Below are positions 21,401 through 29,460 of a stretch of 64,000 nt of DNA, one piece after another; positions within the stretch are counted from its first letter, which is position 1, and each line of letters begins with the position of its first letter. Origin of the DNA: Amphibalanus amphitrite (lineage: Eukaryota > Arthropoda > Thecostraca > Balanomorpha > Balanidae). The position numbers were made by a program, and so were the translations under genes. Below the pieces are notes generated by a model, which was given only the letters and a program-made list of their open reading frames with translations, had not been told where the DNA came from and made no database searches. The stretch is from NCBI RefSeq assembly GCF_019059575.1, contig NW_024882191.1, positions 248,001 through 312,000 on the forward strand. The letters run 5' to 3'.

Positions 21401-24339
21401 CGGACGCTCTCGTCAAAAACGCGGCCGGTCGGTTTTTGCGGCTGCGTCCGGCGCTGGAGGGAAAATTGAGGCCTGCGGCGGCGGTCGATGGGCGGACGGG
21501 CTAGCTCAGAGTCGGGTCGGGGAGCGGCTTACAGCGGAATCGGCGGGTACACTGACGGCCCGCCTCCCGGGGAGGGCGACTCGGCCGCGGTCCGGGTACA
21601 CACGGGGACTGGGGACGGTGTGCCGGGGATGGCCGCGGCTCAGCTGGCCCGGTGAGGTGTCGGTGTCCACAGGGCGCGCGCCGGTGGACACCGACGGGCT
21701 GCCGCGCGGTGCCGCTAACAATGTTATTCGGCCGCCCTAAAACCCCAATCTCCGTCATAAACTAGCCACACGCCGGAGTTGTGCGGTCTGGGGATGATTA
21801 CAGGTGCCCGGCGGGCGATTTCCAGCAGTCGGAGGGTGGGTTTTTGTGCGGCGCCGTGGGCTGAGCGGCGGCCGGCCGTCGCCGTGGCCCGGTGCCGGTG
21901 CAGTCCGCCGGCGCACACAGCCGAGTCGTCGGTTACGGCCCGTCACGGCCGGCGGCTCGGCGCCGGTGACCCGCCGGCCGACCCGCCACCGGCCGCGCTG
22001 CCGCAGCTGGGACGGCGCGGCGCGCCGCTCGCCGTGAGCTATCGGGCGGCTGGCCGGCTCCGCCTCCCCCGGCCGTGCCCCATCGCGCCCATCGGACGCA
22101 CTGTCGTGCTCTGGAAGCGTGCGCGCCGCTCGTATGTGGAAAGTGCGTCGGCCGGTGGGGCTCTGTCGGCGATTTTTGAGGGTGTTCCCGTGCGCTGGCC
22201 GGTGCCGGCCACTTTTTACCGTTGTTCTTCCACCTACTGTGGCCTTCTCGGACCCCGTCACGGTCTGCTCCCCGTTCGACCTCCCGTTCGTCGTGTCCGA
22301 ATGGGCAGAGTCGATGGGGCGTGCTGGCTGTGACCTGCCCACCCAGTCCCGGGGCCCACCGGCTGTGACCTCCCCATCCAGTCCATTGGACTCGCTGTGC
22401 CCTCTCAACTCAACACTCCCGTCTCCGCGACACCGTCCCCGCCCTTCACAGTGTCGGCCGCCTTTCTCCTGGCGTCTAATCGCTCTACACTCTGTCATCG
22501 CTTACACATGCACGCACCAACACAGCGATGGATGATGAGACGTGTCCGCTGTCCGTAAACTGATCCGATCCCACGTCTCACAGCCGCATCTCTTTAGCAA
22601 TCAGTGTTACTAGAACGGTATCTCTACAGTTCCACCTACGAATAGTATATTGGGCGAAATTGTTCTGGCTATATCCCGCTCAGTGGTGAATGGGTGGGAA
22701 ATTGGTTCACGATTTGTTGTCCTAGCGGATCGGACATTGTTGTAATGCTGACAGCGTCAAGGTCGCGGCTGTGAACGCCGTATCGTTTTTGTTCCGCTAC
22801 TAAGTCAGCTCTCGGGCCACTCCCGCACCGGCCCGCCGGCTGCTGCGCCCCTGGAACTCGGTGCCAGGCGAGCGGCCGCTCGCTGCTCTGCACGAAGCGC
22901 GCTGGTTGCGGGCCAGTGCGCCTGTCAATTGACGGTAGCGGGGTCTGCTCCTGCGCGGATACCGTTTCCTCCGCGCTGGGTCGTATGTGAAGCTGGGCGC
23001 CTTTGCGACACCCGCCAGCTTCGGCGGCGGCGCCTCTGTGGAGCACGATCAGCTAAAACTCCCCATTGGCTGTCAAACTGGCCTGGTTCCGCGTTTTTCC
23101 GCGGTTCGGCCGTGTGCCCGCTGAGGAAGTGAGGCTCGGTAACGCGGAGGCGGCCGGCCGCGGAGTGGCGCTGCTGGACGCGGACGGACGGGTCACACAG
23201 AGTGGCGGCTCTGGCCGTGTCGGATCTCTTACCTCGGGCTAGGGTGTATTGGACCTCAGGGCCGACGGTGGTACCTCGGGGCCGCGGCGACTCGGCGACC
23301 TCGGTGCGCCAGCGCTGCCGGCCTCGCAGCGCACGCAGCACGCACGTCTGTTTTCGTCGAGCGTGCGCCGCCGGTACAAGGCCGCTTTTTGCCGCGGCGC
23401 GCCGTTTTTCGTCTCGGCGCGCCGTTCGTGCCGCGCCGGCCGCCGAGGGCGGCGGGCTGCAACTTCCGGCGGACGGACGGCGCGCCGAGGCCGGCCCGCA
23501 CCGGTGGGTGTGTTGTGGAGCCGGCTGGCGGCCCGGTCTGCTGCCCAGAGTGGCGCACTGAGCTCCGTCGGTGTGCTGTCCGCCCTCGTGGACTCTCCTC
23601 GCCAACATTGTTCATGCACGCCAAAACTGGGCTCACTGGTATCCGTGCACCAATAGGTACGCCTGCACACCTGCGCCCCAGTCGCTGGTCGCCACGAGGA
23701 AAAGTCGCAGATAAAATACACGGTCCCGCAAACGAACTACAAAAAGTGCTGAATTGGGCCCTATGAATAGCAAACAGTGTCATTCATAAGAATTTTCCTT
23801 ACCGTCCCTTGGTTTCGGCTTGTTTGATTTGTTTTGTGGTTGGTTTTTCGAAATATGGTTGTGGAGAATCAGTCAGCATCTTGTGACTTATTTTTGCTTC
23901 TAAGCCGCGATTGGTCTTGCTGGATGTGTAGTATGTACCGCGAGTGCCACATTTTCCTTGTGTGTCTGTGTCCACAGGTAACTTCACCAGGGACTGTTGG
24001 TGAACTACTCAGTAGCGATGGCACGGGCTGGGCAATTCACACCATCGGCTCTCGGACGAAGAGCAGATCGGTGTTGAAAACCAATTACTAACCGATGGCA
24101 ATTGGGCTTCCCTGTCAGCCAATAGCCCTACTCTTGTTGGGCACTGTCAGATACTGTGGTGGACCTGCCGCAAGGCTGTGTGGATTGTGGCGGTAGGAGC
24201 GCCCGTCACCCATCTAGGAGCGCCCCTGACCCTGCCTTCTGCCCCGTGTCGTCGGCAGGAGCGCCGCGAGCGGGAGCAGCAGGATCTGGAGCTGGTCAAC
24301 GAGATGGCCGAGGAGGACGAGGAGGACGGCTTCCTGTGA
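3349..24339 (+). CDS. PSMD3: 26S proteasome non-ATPase regulatory subunit 3 (Rpn3), nine exons
   Basis: PSMD3/Rpn3 is a PCI-domain scaffold subunit of the 19S lid, which recognises and deubiquitinates proteasome substrates. Exons by GT-AG junctions: 3349-3448, 4917-5107, 5671-5827, 6879-6999, 7894-8188, 8398-8512, 14547-14770, 19908-20114 and 24259-24339. They join without a frame break (1491 nt, 496 residues plus stop), close to the usual size for insect Rpn3 and somewhat shorter than the vertebrate protein. The acidic N-terminus is followed by a helical repeat region, the PCI domain (roughly residues 250-430, with the hallmark FIVAK and [11 protein letters not shown] stretches), and the conserved tail from RFPPKSY to [12 protein letters not shown] and an acidic terminus. 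Introns are 1468, 563, 1051, 894, 209, 6034, 5137 and 4144 bases; introns 6 and 7 are inflated by transposons. Unusual: exon 7 has three tandem candidate acceptors. Identification is secure; expression and acceptor choice are unknown. Confidence 0.96.
3867..4351. repeat. Dispersed TTAA-family MITE fragment in intron 1
   Basis: The stretch 3867-4215 matches 33690-34060 at roughly 70-75% by eye; shared landmarks are the CCTAGCGCGCTGA start, AATTCGCGTCATA, and GTGCAATAxxTCGGTAACCG. The right part (4200-4351) is the reverse complement of about 1342-1460 in the upstream MITE (CCTTCGGCTGCATC, CCGCTTGACGTA) and ends CTAGTGGGGCGCGGGTTAA, so this is a copy of the same TTAA-ended family in the opposite orientation. 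Confidence 0.6.
4352..4916. other. Rest of PSMD3 intron 1
   Basis: No gene. Towards the acceptor the intron turns GC-rich, with two short imperfect copies of an ATGTCxTCCGGGCAGTCCC motif at about 4780-4830. The acceptor is CTCTGTCTCGGCAG. Confidence 0.5.
4917..5107 (+). CDS. PSMD3: PSMD3 exon 2
   Basis: Encodes residues 34-97 ([13 protein letters not shown] to LLAFVEE). It starts in phase 1 after CGGCAG and ends at a complete codon before GTATGA. The VLRALPxTRRRLNxxVLxRL stretch is typical of the N-terminal helical region of Rpn3. Confidence 0.93.
5420..5662. repeat. Minisatellite in intron 2
   Basis: Tandem copies built from CGCTGACCTGCCGCC and CTCTCCCCCTGC blocks, about 28-38 bases per unit, running up to the exon 3 acceptor (CCGCCCGCAG). 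The array may contribute the pyrimidine-rich tract of the splice site. Confidence 0.85.
5671..5827 (+). CDS. PSMD3: PSMD3 exon 3
   Basis: Residues 98-149 plus one base. It contains the conserved [18 protein letters not shown] and ends in GAVTCS-like residues before donor GGTGGGC. It directly abuts minisatellites on both sides. Confidence 0.93.
5850..6640. repeat. Minisatellite in intron 3
   Basis: Tandem GACAGGGGGACACTGGGGCA-type units of about 20-30 bases, with variants (GGGGAGCGG inserts), covering most of the intron. Several long open frames on both strands here are by-products of the repeat, not genes. Confidence 0.92.
6879..6999 (+). CDS. PSMD3: PSMD3 exon 4
   Basis: Residues 150-189 plus two bases; encodes [20 protein letters not shown] and a tyrosine-rich helix. 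Acceptor CCGTTACAG, donor GGTGAGT. Phase agrees with both neighbours. Confidence 0.93.
7030..7210. repeat. Short minisatellite, intron 4 (first array)
   Basis: Repeats of a GCTGTGGACGCCGCTCTGCT motif with variants, about 20-30 bases per unit, starting just after the exon 4 donor. Confidence 0.8.
7490..7815. repeat. Minisatellite, intron 4 (second array)
   Basis: About 15 units alternating GTGTTACTGACTGCTGCA and GTGTTACTGACTGCCGTGGA, 20-23 bases each. The regularity recalls a repeat-spacer array, but there are no unique spacers; this is an ordinary eukaryotic minisatellite. Confidence 0.88.
7894..8188 (+). CDS. PSMD3: PSMD3 exon 5
   Basis: Residues 190-288, the longest exon; encodes [33 protein letters not shown] and [17 protein letters not shown], the helical region leading into the PCI domain. 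Acceptor CCCGTCAG, donor GGTGCGT. The phase-2 start completes a glycine codon. Confidence 0.95.
8210..8395. repeat. Minisatellite filling intron 5
   Basis: Tandem CGGCTCTGCGGGCTGTCCGG and GTGACACCGCCGCGTCC blocks occupy nearly the whole 209-base intron up to the acceptor TCCACAG. Confidence 0.8.
8398..8512 (+). CDS. PSMD3: PSMD3 exon 6
   Basis: Residues 289-326 plus one base; encodes [16 protein letters not shown] and LAPYFQLTQ, just before the PCI winged-helix half. It ends CAGA before donor GTGAGT, and that donor sequence is itself the first unit of the intron 6 minisatellite (GAGTGAGTCCCACACTGACA). Confidence 0.92.
8513..9728. repeat. Minisatellite of intron 6, left part
   Basis: Dozens of CACACTGACACAGAGTGAGT-type units of about 20 bases. 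The unit contains the splice donor motif GAGTGAGT, so dozens of donor look-alikes follow the real donor. The array stops abruptly at an inserted element and resumes at 14409. Confidence 0.93.
9729..14408. mobile_element. 4.7-kb TIR element with AAGCGTAAC ends, inserted in the intron 6 minisatellite
   Basis: Left end AATTCTGCCGTGA then AGAAGCGTAACTCGC; right end is the inverse, GCGAGTTACGCTTTTCTTGG then TCACGGCAGAATT. The same tandem array lies on both sides, so the insertion point is clear. AATT at each end could be the target duplication. Inside each end is a palindrome of the terminal motif: AAGAAGCGTAACTAC facing GTAGTTACGCTTCTT (10056-10089) and AAGAAAAGCGCAACTA facing its inverse (about 14111-14143). 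The middle is a GC-rich minisatellite. No transposase is encoded, so the superfamily is unknown. Confidence 0.75.
10240..13560. repeat. GC-rich minisatellite carried by the intron 6 element
   Basis: Units of 39 or 48 bases (GCCGGTGCTGGCAGG... with or without a 9-base insertion around TCGGGCAAG). Between about 11650 and 12400 a 48+39+39 pattern recurs with a 126-base period. Because 39, 48 and 126 are multiples of three and the units lack stops, long open frames exist on both strands; I do not regard them as genes. Confidence 0.93.
14409..14460. repeat. Minisatellite of intron 6, right remnant
   Basis: AGTCCCACACTAACACAGAG units continue the array interrupted at 9728, showing that the intervening element arrived after the array existed. 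Confidence 0.85.
14467..14546 (+). promoter_or_regulatory. PSMD3: Triplicated 3' splice site of PSMD3 exon 7
   Basis: Three consecutive 33-base units each contain a pyrimidine tract, an AG and the start of exon 7 (CGGTSCGTAACGGTAA). Acceptor AGs end at 14480, 14513 and 14546. All three are in frame: using the first or second would add 22 or 11 residues built on VRNGNCAVS. The third gives the conserved protein and also has a strong tract (TTTCCCCAG); the second ends in GTAG with a weaker tract. Confidence 0.75.
14547..14770 (+). CDS. PSMD3: PSMD3 exon 7
   Basis: Residues 327-401; the core of the PCI domain with [32 protein letters not shown] and [10 protein letters not shown]. The start at 14547 is chosen because it aligns with the known family; 14481 and 14514 are alternatives. 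Ends at AAG before GTGGGC. Confidence 0.93.
14790..14942. repeat. Minisatellite at start of intron 7, left part
   Basis: About five units of GGCCGCTGTCCAGCCAGGGG-type sequence (24-27 bases). The array is split by an insertion and related units (CGCTGTCCAGTGGGGACAG, CGCTGCCCAGTGGGGCAG) resume at 19459-19520. Confidence 0.85.
16218..16832 (-). pseudogene. Mariner-like transposase, C-terminal half
   Basis: The frame resumes exactly one codon after the SDETHF break with [14 protein letters not shown] and ends in a stop at 16218. It carries the second catalytic aspartate ([11 protein letters not shown]) and the third ([13 protein letters not shown]). I count 41 residues between them, i.e. a DD41D spacing if PPD is the catalytic one. 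No internal stop is present, so the LINE insertion appears to be the only disabling lesion. Confidence 0.86.
16838..17307 (+). pseudogene. C-terminal fragment of LINE reverse transcriptase
   Basis: About 156 codons open from the 5' truncation point. The stretch [20 protein letters not shown] followed by KRAVRLI matches the end of the reverse transcriptase/thumb region of jockey/CR1-type LINEs. It continues with [18 protein letters not shown] and GARLWNSI residues usual for the extreme C-terminus. The catalytic palm (YADD) lies upstream of the truncation and is missing. Confidence 0.8.
17686..17727. other. Perfect 19-bp hairpin in LINE 3' region
   Basis: TTCAATTTGCATATTTACC, then the loop TTGT, then the exact inverse complement. 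Each arm contains an octamer-like ATTTGCAT. It may be a MITE remnant or a structured element of the LINE 3' UTR. Confidence 0.8.
18232..18723 (-). pseudogene. Mariner-like transposase, N-terminal half
   Basis: The 164 codons from [17 protein letters not shown] contain a paired helix-turn-helix DNA-binding region (second helix region [19 protein letters not shown]) and the first catalytic aspartate in WYSDETHF. The frame then runs into the inserted LINE and stops. It has no internal stop. With the C-terminal half at 16218-16832 it would make a protein of about 368 residues. Family type: the DUF4817/Tc3-like transposases common in arthropods. Confidence 0.88.
19459..19525. repeat. Minisatellite of intron 7, right remnant
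   Basis: Units CGCTGTCCAGTGGGGACAG and CGCTGCCCAGTGGGGCAG followed by CCGGGCGGCC continue the array at 14790-14942. Confidence 0.8.
19526..19907. other. Distal intron 7, no gene
   Basis: Unique-looking sequence without recognisable element, ending in a long C-rich acceptor tract (a run of C then GCCCCAG). Confidence 0.5.
19908..20114 (+). CDS. PSMD3: PSMD3 exon 8
   Basis: Residues 402-470; encodes the end of the PCI domain and conserved C-terminal helix: [36 protein letters not shown] and [16 protein letters not shown]. Ends at a complete codon before GTAGGT. Confidence 0.95.
20363..20624. mobile_element. Small hAT-like MITE with GGTAT-rich interior, intron 8
   Basis: Ends TAGTGATGTCAAT and, inverted, TAGAGATGTCAAT (12 of 13). 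The 262-bp interior repeats ACCAAATACC/GGTATCGGT motifs. The flanking 8-mers GTACCTAC and GTGGGTAC agree at only 5 of 8 positions, so the duplication is decayed or I have misplaced an end. Confidence 0.55.
20693..20916. mobile_element. 224-bp MITE, intron 8
   Basis: GGTACGGCCCTCCAG ... GTGGTTGGTTAGCCTAC at the left is inverted at the right (GTAGGCAACCAACCAC ... CTGGAGGGCCGTACC), giving about 40-bp terminal inverted repeats. A TA just inside GG at each end would fit a Tc1/mariner-type target. Confidence 0.7.
21013..21044. other. Perfect 32-bp palindrome centred on a CRE
   Basis: CCCCGGGGCCGCTGAC followed by its exact reverse complement. The centre, TGACGTCA (21025-21032), is a full cAMP-response element. 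It lies in PSMD3 intron 8. Confidence 0.85.
21280..23620. other. CpG-rich island within PSMD3 intron 8
   Basis: About 2.3 kb of very GC- and CpG-rich sequence with many GCGCGCCG and CGGCCG words, unlike the AT-rich transposon sequence elsewhere. No exon can be recognised on either strand; open frames here are overlapping and compositionally biased. It could be an internal promoter/CpG island or part of an unrecognised nested gene. Confidence 0.45.
23621..24258. other. Distal intron 8, no gene
   Basis: Mixed-composition sequence without a recognised element; acceptor GTGTCGTCGGCAG at its end. Confidence 0.45.
24259..24339 (+). CDS. PSMD3: PSMD3 exon 9 (last)
   Basis: Encodes the conserved C-terminus [20 protein letters not shown] and a short acidic tail ending GFL, then TGA. 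Acceptor GTCGGCAG. The basic-acidic ERREREQQ block is nearly invariant in PSMD3. Confidence 0.95.
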   Translation, partial: ERREREQQDLELVNEMAEEDEEDGFL

Positions 24340-24620
24340 GCAGGCCCGCCCCGCCGCGCCCCGCCGGCCACCCCGCGGCCAGCCGCCGCGCCGCCGCCGC
24401 CGCCGCTCGGCAGCGCCCCTCGCCGCCGGCCAGAGCCCCCCGGCCGGGCCGGACAGACTCGGCCTGTCCGCGGCCCCGCCCGCCGAACTGGGCTCCATTC
24501 GGCGGCGGGAACACTGCGCCGGTTTTCTGGTTTAGTTTTTCTCCAATGTGCGCGCTATATGCGATGTAAGTAACCATCTCTATCCTTGCGAGCAAATAAA
24601 TATTAAAGTCGCGTGATTTT
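24340..24620 (+). terminator. PSMD3: PSMD3 3' UTR and poly(A) signal
   Basis: The GC-rich 3' UTR turns AT-rich, and AATAAA occurs at 24595-24600, about 255 bases after the stop codon, the only good signal close by. The cleavage site is inferred to lie shortly after. Confidence 0.7.
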
Positions 24621-24869
24621 TCATAACCGTTTATTGGGTTGGCTGCTTGCCACCTTCATTTAGGCTATCCGACAGGTACGCCAAGTACTTCAGTAGCTGC
24701 TTATCGGCCGTCGGCCTCTGTCGGCACGGGCACTTAGAGAAGAACGCTGTTGTCTCCGCCGGAACTGTCAGCCTCACAGAGGTCCTGATCAGGGCGCCAA
24801 TCCGTGTATGTACATCACACGCTTATGGTTAGTCTCCTTTAAATACTTGGTCCTCCTCTGGAGACAGAG

Positions 24870-25285
24870 TAAGACCACGCGAAGTGGGGCTACGGGAGAC
24901 AGTAGGACCACTGGAGACAGAGCACGACCACTCGAGACGCACTGGGACCCCTGGAGATGGACCGCAACCACGGGAGACAAAGTAGGACCACGGGAGACAA
25001 AGTAGGACCACGGGAGACGCACTGGGACCACGGGAGACGGACTGCGACCACGGGAGATGGGCTGGGACCACGGGAGACAACGTAGGACCACGGGAGATAG
25101 GCTGGGACCACGGGAGACACATTAGGACCACGGGAGATAGGCTGGGACCACGGAAGATAGGCTGGGACCACGGGAGATAGGCTGGGACCACGGAAGACAA
25201 AGTAGGACCACGGGAGATGGGCTGTGACCACGGGAGATAGGCTGGGACCACGGGAGATAGGCTGGGACCACGGGAGAGAAGGGGC
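24870..25285. repeat. 20-bp minisatellite downstream of PSMD3
   Basis: About 20 units of GGGACCACGGGAGATAGGCT and variants (ACAAAGTA, ACGGACTG in the last eight bases). The first 12 bases are nearly invariant while the last 8 vary among a few types. Confidence 0.93.
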
Positions 25286-25489
25286 ACGGGAGAGGGAGAC
25301 GGAGTAAGATAACGGTAGACGTGCCACGGACGGGGCCAGCTCCGCCAGCGACCAGCCGAGGTACTGGTAGCGTAGCAAGGTGCACGCTGGATGCATTGTA
25401 CATACGCCCTAGTGTTGATCCCGAGCGTTCCGACACGGCTGCCTAGGGCTCATACATACGTGTGGCTCGGTTGGGAGCTCCGGGTAGAC

Positions 25490-25570
25490 AGCGCTCGCCC
25501 TGGGTAGGTAGTGGGTCGCTCTGGGTAGGTAGTGGGTCGCTCTGGGTAGGCAGTGGGTCGCTCTGGGTCG
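25490..25570. repeat. Short tandem repeat
   Basis: Four units of GCTCTGGGTAGGTAGTGGGTC or close variants, about 21 bases each. Confidence 0.85.
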
Positions 25571-25988
25571 CCCTGAACAGAAGCCGACCGTCCCGGCCTC
25601 CGCAGCACATCGATCGTCGGCTCCGATGACCGAGAATCTGTCGCGGGATTACAGTTTCTTGCGCGCCCACGTCGCAGCTTGCGAAGTAAATGAACGCTCC
25701 ACAGCTGTTTTTGTCATTACTTGCGACTCTGATGCTGGCAAAATTAGCTTTGCAAGGCGTAAAAAGCAGCAAACCGAGCCACCGGCCGGGAGGCTTCAGA
25801 GAAGACGCCGCGGAGGAGCGCCGACTGGCGTTTGGTGCTGACGGTGTGACCCGGATCGGCGCGGTGCGCGGCGCAGTGCTGCCGGCGACACCGAGCCAGC
25901 CGTCCCGACACCGGTCACACCAGGTGCAACGCGCAGCACCAGCGGAATATCCGAACCGGAACGGATCGTCCGAAATGTCACCGCAGGC

Positions 25989-27714
25989 CTTAACCCTCGC
26001 CCGTATTGGTGTTTTTCCAGCCGCGAACGTATAAGGGGGGGGGGGGTCCGTTTGAAAAATTTCAAGTCACAGGTCACCTCAGGTTAGGAGTTATTGATGT
26101 CAAACTGAGGTCATGTTCGAGTAAAATGAGCAAAAAACATGACATATTGAAGCGCTCACCAAATCTACAGGGCCCAATCTCACCAAGTGCGGTAAACTCA
26201 TTTTGCGGTAAACTACCCCAAAACGAATCTCACCACTGCCGTAATTTTTGAAGCTACCGCATCGAAATAACCCCATGGGATAGCTTCGGTTTTACCGCAA
26301 ATTCTTCATGTGCGCAGCTGCTCACGGCCCGAAAGCAAGTAAACAAACCAAACAATCAGCTGATTGCCCCCAAATATCGGACCAAAATTACCGCAGACAT
26401 TTGTGCCGTAATCTCTAAATTTTATACCATTTGTGAGCAAGAATCAACAATTAAAGATGTAATAAGAACTTTATAAGAAAGAAAAGAAATAAGTTTCTTT
26501 TTTAAGATTATTTTTTGTTGCAGCCTGCGCCACCTATGCTTCCTATTTGCAGTACCCAAAACAGCATGTAGATGTCGCCCGTGAGTCTTGGAAACTGAGG
26601 TGCCGCTTGGAAAGAAGAAACACGCTATCGTTGCCATGGCGACAAAACAATTGCGTTCTTTATATCGCGCCGGCGTGATCAGCAGCTTTTCCACCAATCC
26701 GAAGCGTCGACAAATGGGGTTCTTTTGCAGGATTTGCACAAAATGCGGTAAATTACAGCATAGGGTCGTTAGGGTTGGTGAGACTGGATTATTTGCTTGG
26801 GGTTATTTCGGTGCGGTAACTTACCGCTACCCCAAACAAGTTTACCGCACTTGGTGAGATTGGGCCCAGTTTACAAGCCATTTTAAAGTTCTTTATGTGG
26901 CTGTGTAGAGGAAAGACGGCGCTACAAAACTGCTATCTCGGATTTTCAAAATTTTGGAATTTTCAACCCCAAAAATAAAAAAAAAATAGAAAAAATAAAA
27001 AAATCCAATTTTTTCGAATTTCGAAAAACAGTAATGTATGTGATAGTCCCTGCGCTCTTCGATATACATACCAAATTTTAGATCGATACCTCCTTTTTTG
27101 GCCAAGTTATAGTGAAAAAAACTTCCAAATTGATGACGTCAAATTTTTAAACTAAATTTTTAGCAATTCTAGACCACGTAGCGCAAAAGAAAGATCACCA
27201 TTGAACTCCCTGTGACGAGCTGCATCGAATCGATACCCATTTTATGCAAAAATAGCAACTTTAAAATTTGACCTAATTTGACCTGACCTTGACCTGACCT
27301 TCACCGAAACATAATATCAACTGACCCCAAGGGCTGCCTGTCCCACATAAACGCATTTGGCATATAAAATGGGCCATAAAACATGCATCACATGCTATTT
27401 TTGTTTTGTGAGTTGTGACCTTCAGTGACCTGACCTCTGTGACCTGATATCAGTGACCTCAAATAGCAAAATATGTGTTTGAGGAGCATTTCCCCATCGA
27501 TGATTTTCAATCAAATGCATTTTACTCGATTTTACAACACATTTCTTGAAATGCCTGTAAACGGTGAAAATTCGACCTTCGACCTGACCTCAGACCTGTG
27601 ACGTCATCGGTTGGACCGAGGTCAATCAAATTGGGTCACAAGGTAGTTCCCCGTTGGGGATATCAAACGCCGTTTGCCGCTTGTCGCTATGTTGCGTGGT
27701 TCTCGAGACCTTAA
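25989..27714. mobile_element. TTAA-ended MITE with nested MITE
   Basis: Starts TTAACCCTCGCCCGTATTGG, followed by CCAGCCGCGAACGTATA and a G run. The same end occurs inverted at about 15785-15852. The interior from 26890 resembles that of the 1342 element (CCATAAAACATGxxTCAC, dense TGACCT motifs). The right limit at the next TTAA (27711) is inferred. A different MITE (26174-26866) interrupts it. Confidence 0.45.
26174..26866. mobile_element. MITE with GGGCCCAATCTCACC ends
   Basis: Terminal inverted repeats of 28 bases: GGGCCCAATCTCACCAAG then TGCGGTAAAC, and the inverse at the right. Flanking 8-mers AATCTACA and AGTTTACA match at 6 of 8 and may be a decayed duplication. Short GCGGTAAACTACCCC and TTACCGC motifs recur inside. 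Confidence 0.8.
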
Positions 27715-28712
27715 CCTTCGCCCCAGTGGGGGGGGGGGCATATGTTACCACCCTGTCGCGTGTTTTGCGTATAAATAAAAAACCGCGGCGCGTAGCGCCG
27801 CGCCGCTTGGCATAGCTTTTTGTACATCAATTTTGGACAATCTGTGAAATTTTTGACCCCAGTTCATGTCAGGTCAGGTCACCAGGTCAAGTTAACTGAC
27901 CAGTAACTAATGGGCGCCTACAATTTGTATATCTCGGATTTTTTATATCTGGGACATAAGGTCAGGTCAGTGGCGTGACCTTACCATTATAAGTCAATGG
28001 AGAAAAATGAAAATGCCTCTAGATCCGTGTGTACGCATAGGAACAGTCCAAATATTTCAGAATCACAATGATTTGGACCACCCGTGACGACCAAGGTATC
28101 TTTTTGCTGATAGCCTCTAGAAAGGTCATCCGAGGTCATTTGAGGCTACAAACATATTTTTGCCAATAACTCTCGATTGGAAAGAGATAGGACGCTGGGG
28201 ATGGCCTCATTGTGTTTGTCTTGTTGAGACGCGTCGAATGATATGCAATATGACCTTTTCCGGTCAGGTCATGACCTTGACCTGAGGTCAAATTTTCAAG
28301 TTGACCTTTCAAGGTCAAATTATAGTTAATTCGACGCGTCTCGTCGAGAGAAACACGATTCTGGCAATAGAAATGTCGTGGCTTTTTCTAGTCAAAAGTT
28401 ATTGTCGAAAAACACTTTGCGAAAAAACAGCTAGGTATTTTTAGTTTTTGCCCTCTGGAGGCTAAACCGTTGACCTGAAGTCATTACGACATTTGGCAAA
28501 TTTTGACCTTTGATGACCTCCAGTGACCCCAATATTGTTCCAAGATGAAAAATGACCGAAATACTTTCAAACGCACTCATTGAGAGCCATCGACTGCTTT
28601 TCACCGCGTCTTTCCAGCCCTCTTAGTTTTTGAGTTAGAGGTGGGTGGTAACATATGCCCCCCCCTCCCCCCACTAGGGCGAAGTTGGCTGAGACCGCCA
28701 CTGGGGCGCGGG
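27715..28712 (-). mobile_element. TTAA-type MITE family, copy A
   Basis: Flanked by TTAA (27711-27714; 28713-28716). Ends: CCTTCGCCCCAGTGG then a G run and CATATGTTACCACCC on the left; CCACTGGGGCGCGGG on the right, preceded by CGAAGTTGGCTGAGACCG. It is the reverse complement of copies at 30214 and 42804. The interior holds GACGCGTCxxGxxGAGA motifs and many AGGTCA half-sites, with no ORF. Confidence 0.8.
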
Positions 28713-28859
28713 TTAACCCGCGCACCGACGGGGGTCTGCGCCAACTTAGAACCGACGGGGGGGCGGATGACCGCCCCCTGAGATCTCGAGAACGAAGCAA
28801 GATAGCGACAAGCGATAAACGGCATTGGATACGCACGGACAAGGTCTACAATTTTTACT

Positions 28860-29452
28860 AAGGTCATTTTCAGGTCTAGTCAAAGATGACGTCACAGGGG
28901 TCAAAAAAGTTAAAATGGCGGCGCTAGATAAGGAGAGTTTTTCTCGAATAACTTTCGAATTAGTAAAGATAGGAACAAACTAAGGGCATCATCGTGATCC
29001 TCTCGTCAATCCGCATCGAATGATGTTGACCTCGAAAGGTCAGGGTCAAAGGTTGACCTCAGGTCACGTCAGCCATGGCTGCCGTCTGTCAGTGTCGCTG
29101 CAGCTGGTGCCCCTGTCGGTGGTGCAGTTGGTGCCCGTGTCACTGGCGCAGTTGTCGGTGGTGCCCATCAGTCACTAAAAACCACCGACACCGGACTGGA
29201 GCCGCGAGGTCAGACAATGTCACGAAAGATGCGACCAAAAACGGCCGCGCGCCGCACCGTATCCCAGTTTTTGTGTGTCAATTTGTCTGGGCAGCAGACT
29301 GGTAAAAACTCCCCCACCGTGGCGGGCGCCGGGCGGCAAAAACTGGTCTGTCTGCCCCGTCCAGCTCCGGCCGTACTGTCCGTGCCCGGACGGGGATGAC
29401 GTCACGGCTCACTCCCAGACTGGCCAGTGGTCTATCTGCGGCACCACGGGCT
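28860..29452. other. Intergenic, no gene recognised
   Basis: TGACCT-rich sequence, then a short imperfect repeat of GGTGGTGCAGTTGGTGCCC type (29090-29170), then GC-rich unique sequence. No exon recognised. Confidence 0.4.
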
Positions 29453-29460
29453 CCACTCGA

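Noticed and set aside
21755..23783. Arg-rich open frames up to 247 codons in the CpG-rich part of intron 8
   Set aside because: High GC removes stop codons; frames overlap on both strands and none has a recognisable domain or consistent splice sites.
24808..25436. Open frames across the 20-bp minisatellite after PSMD3
   Set aside because: Repeat artefact; the frames switch among registers of GGGACCACGGGAGA units.
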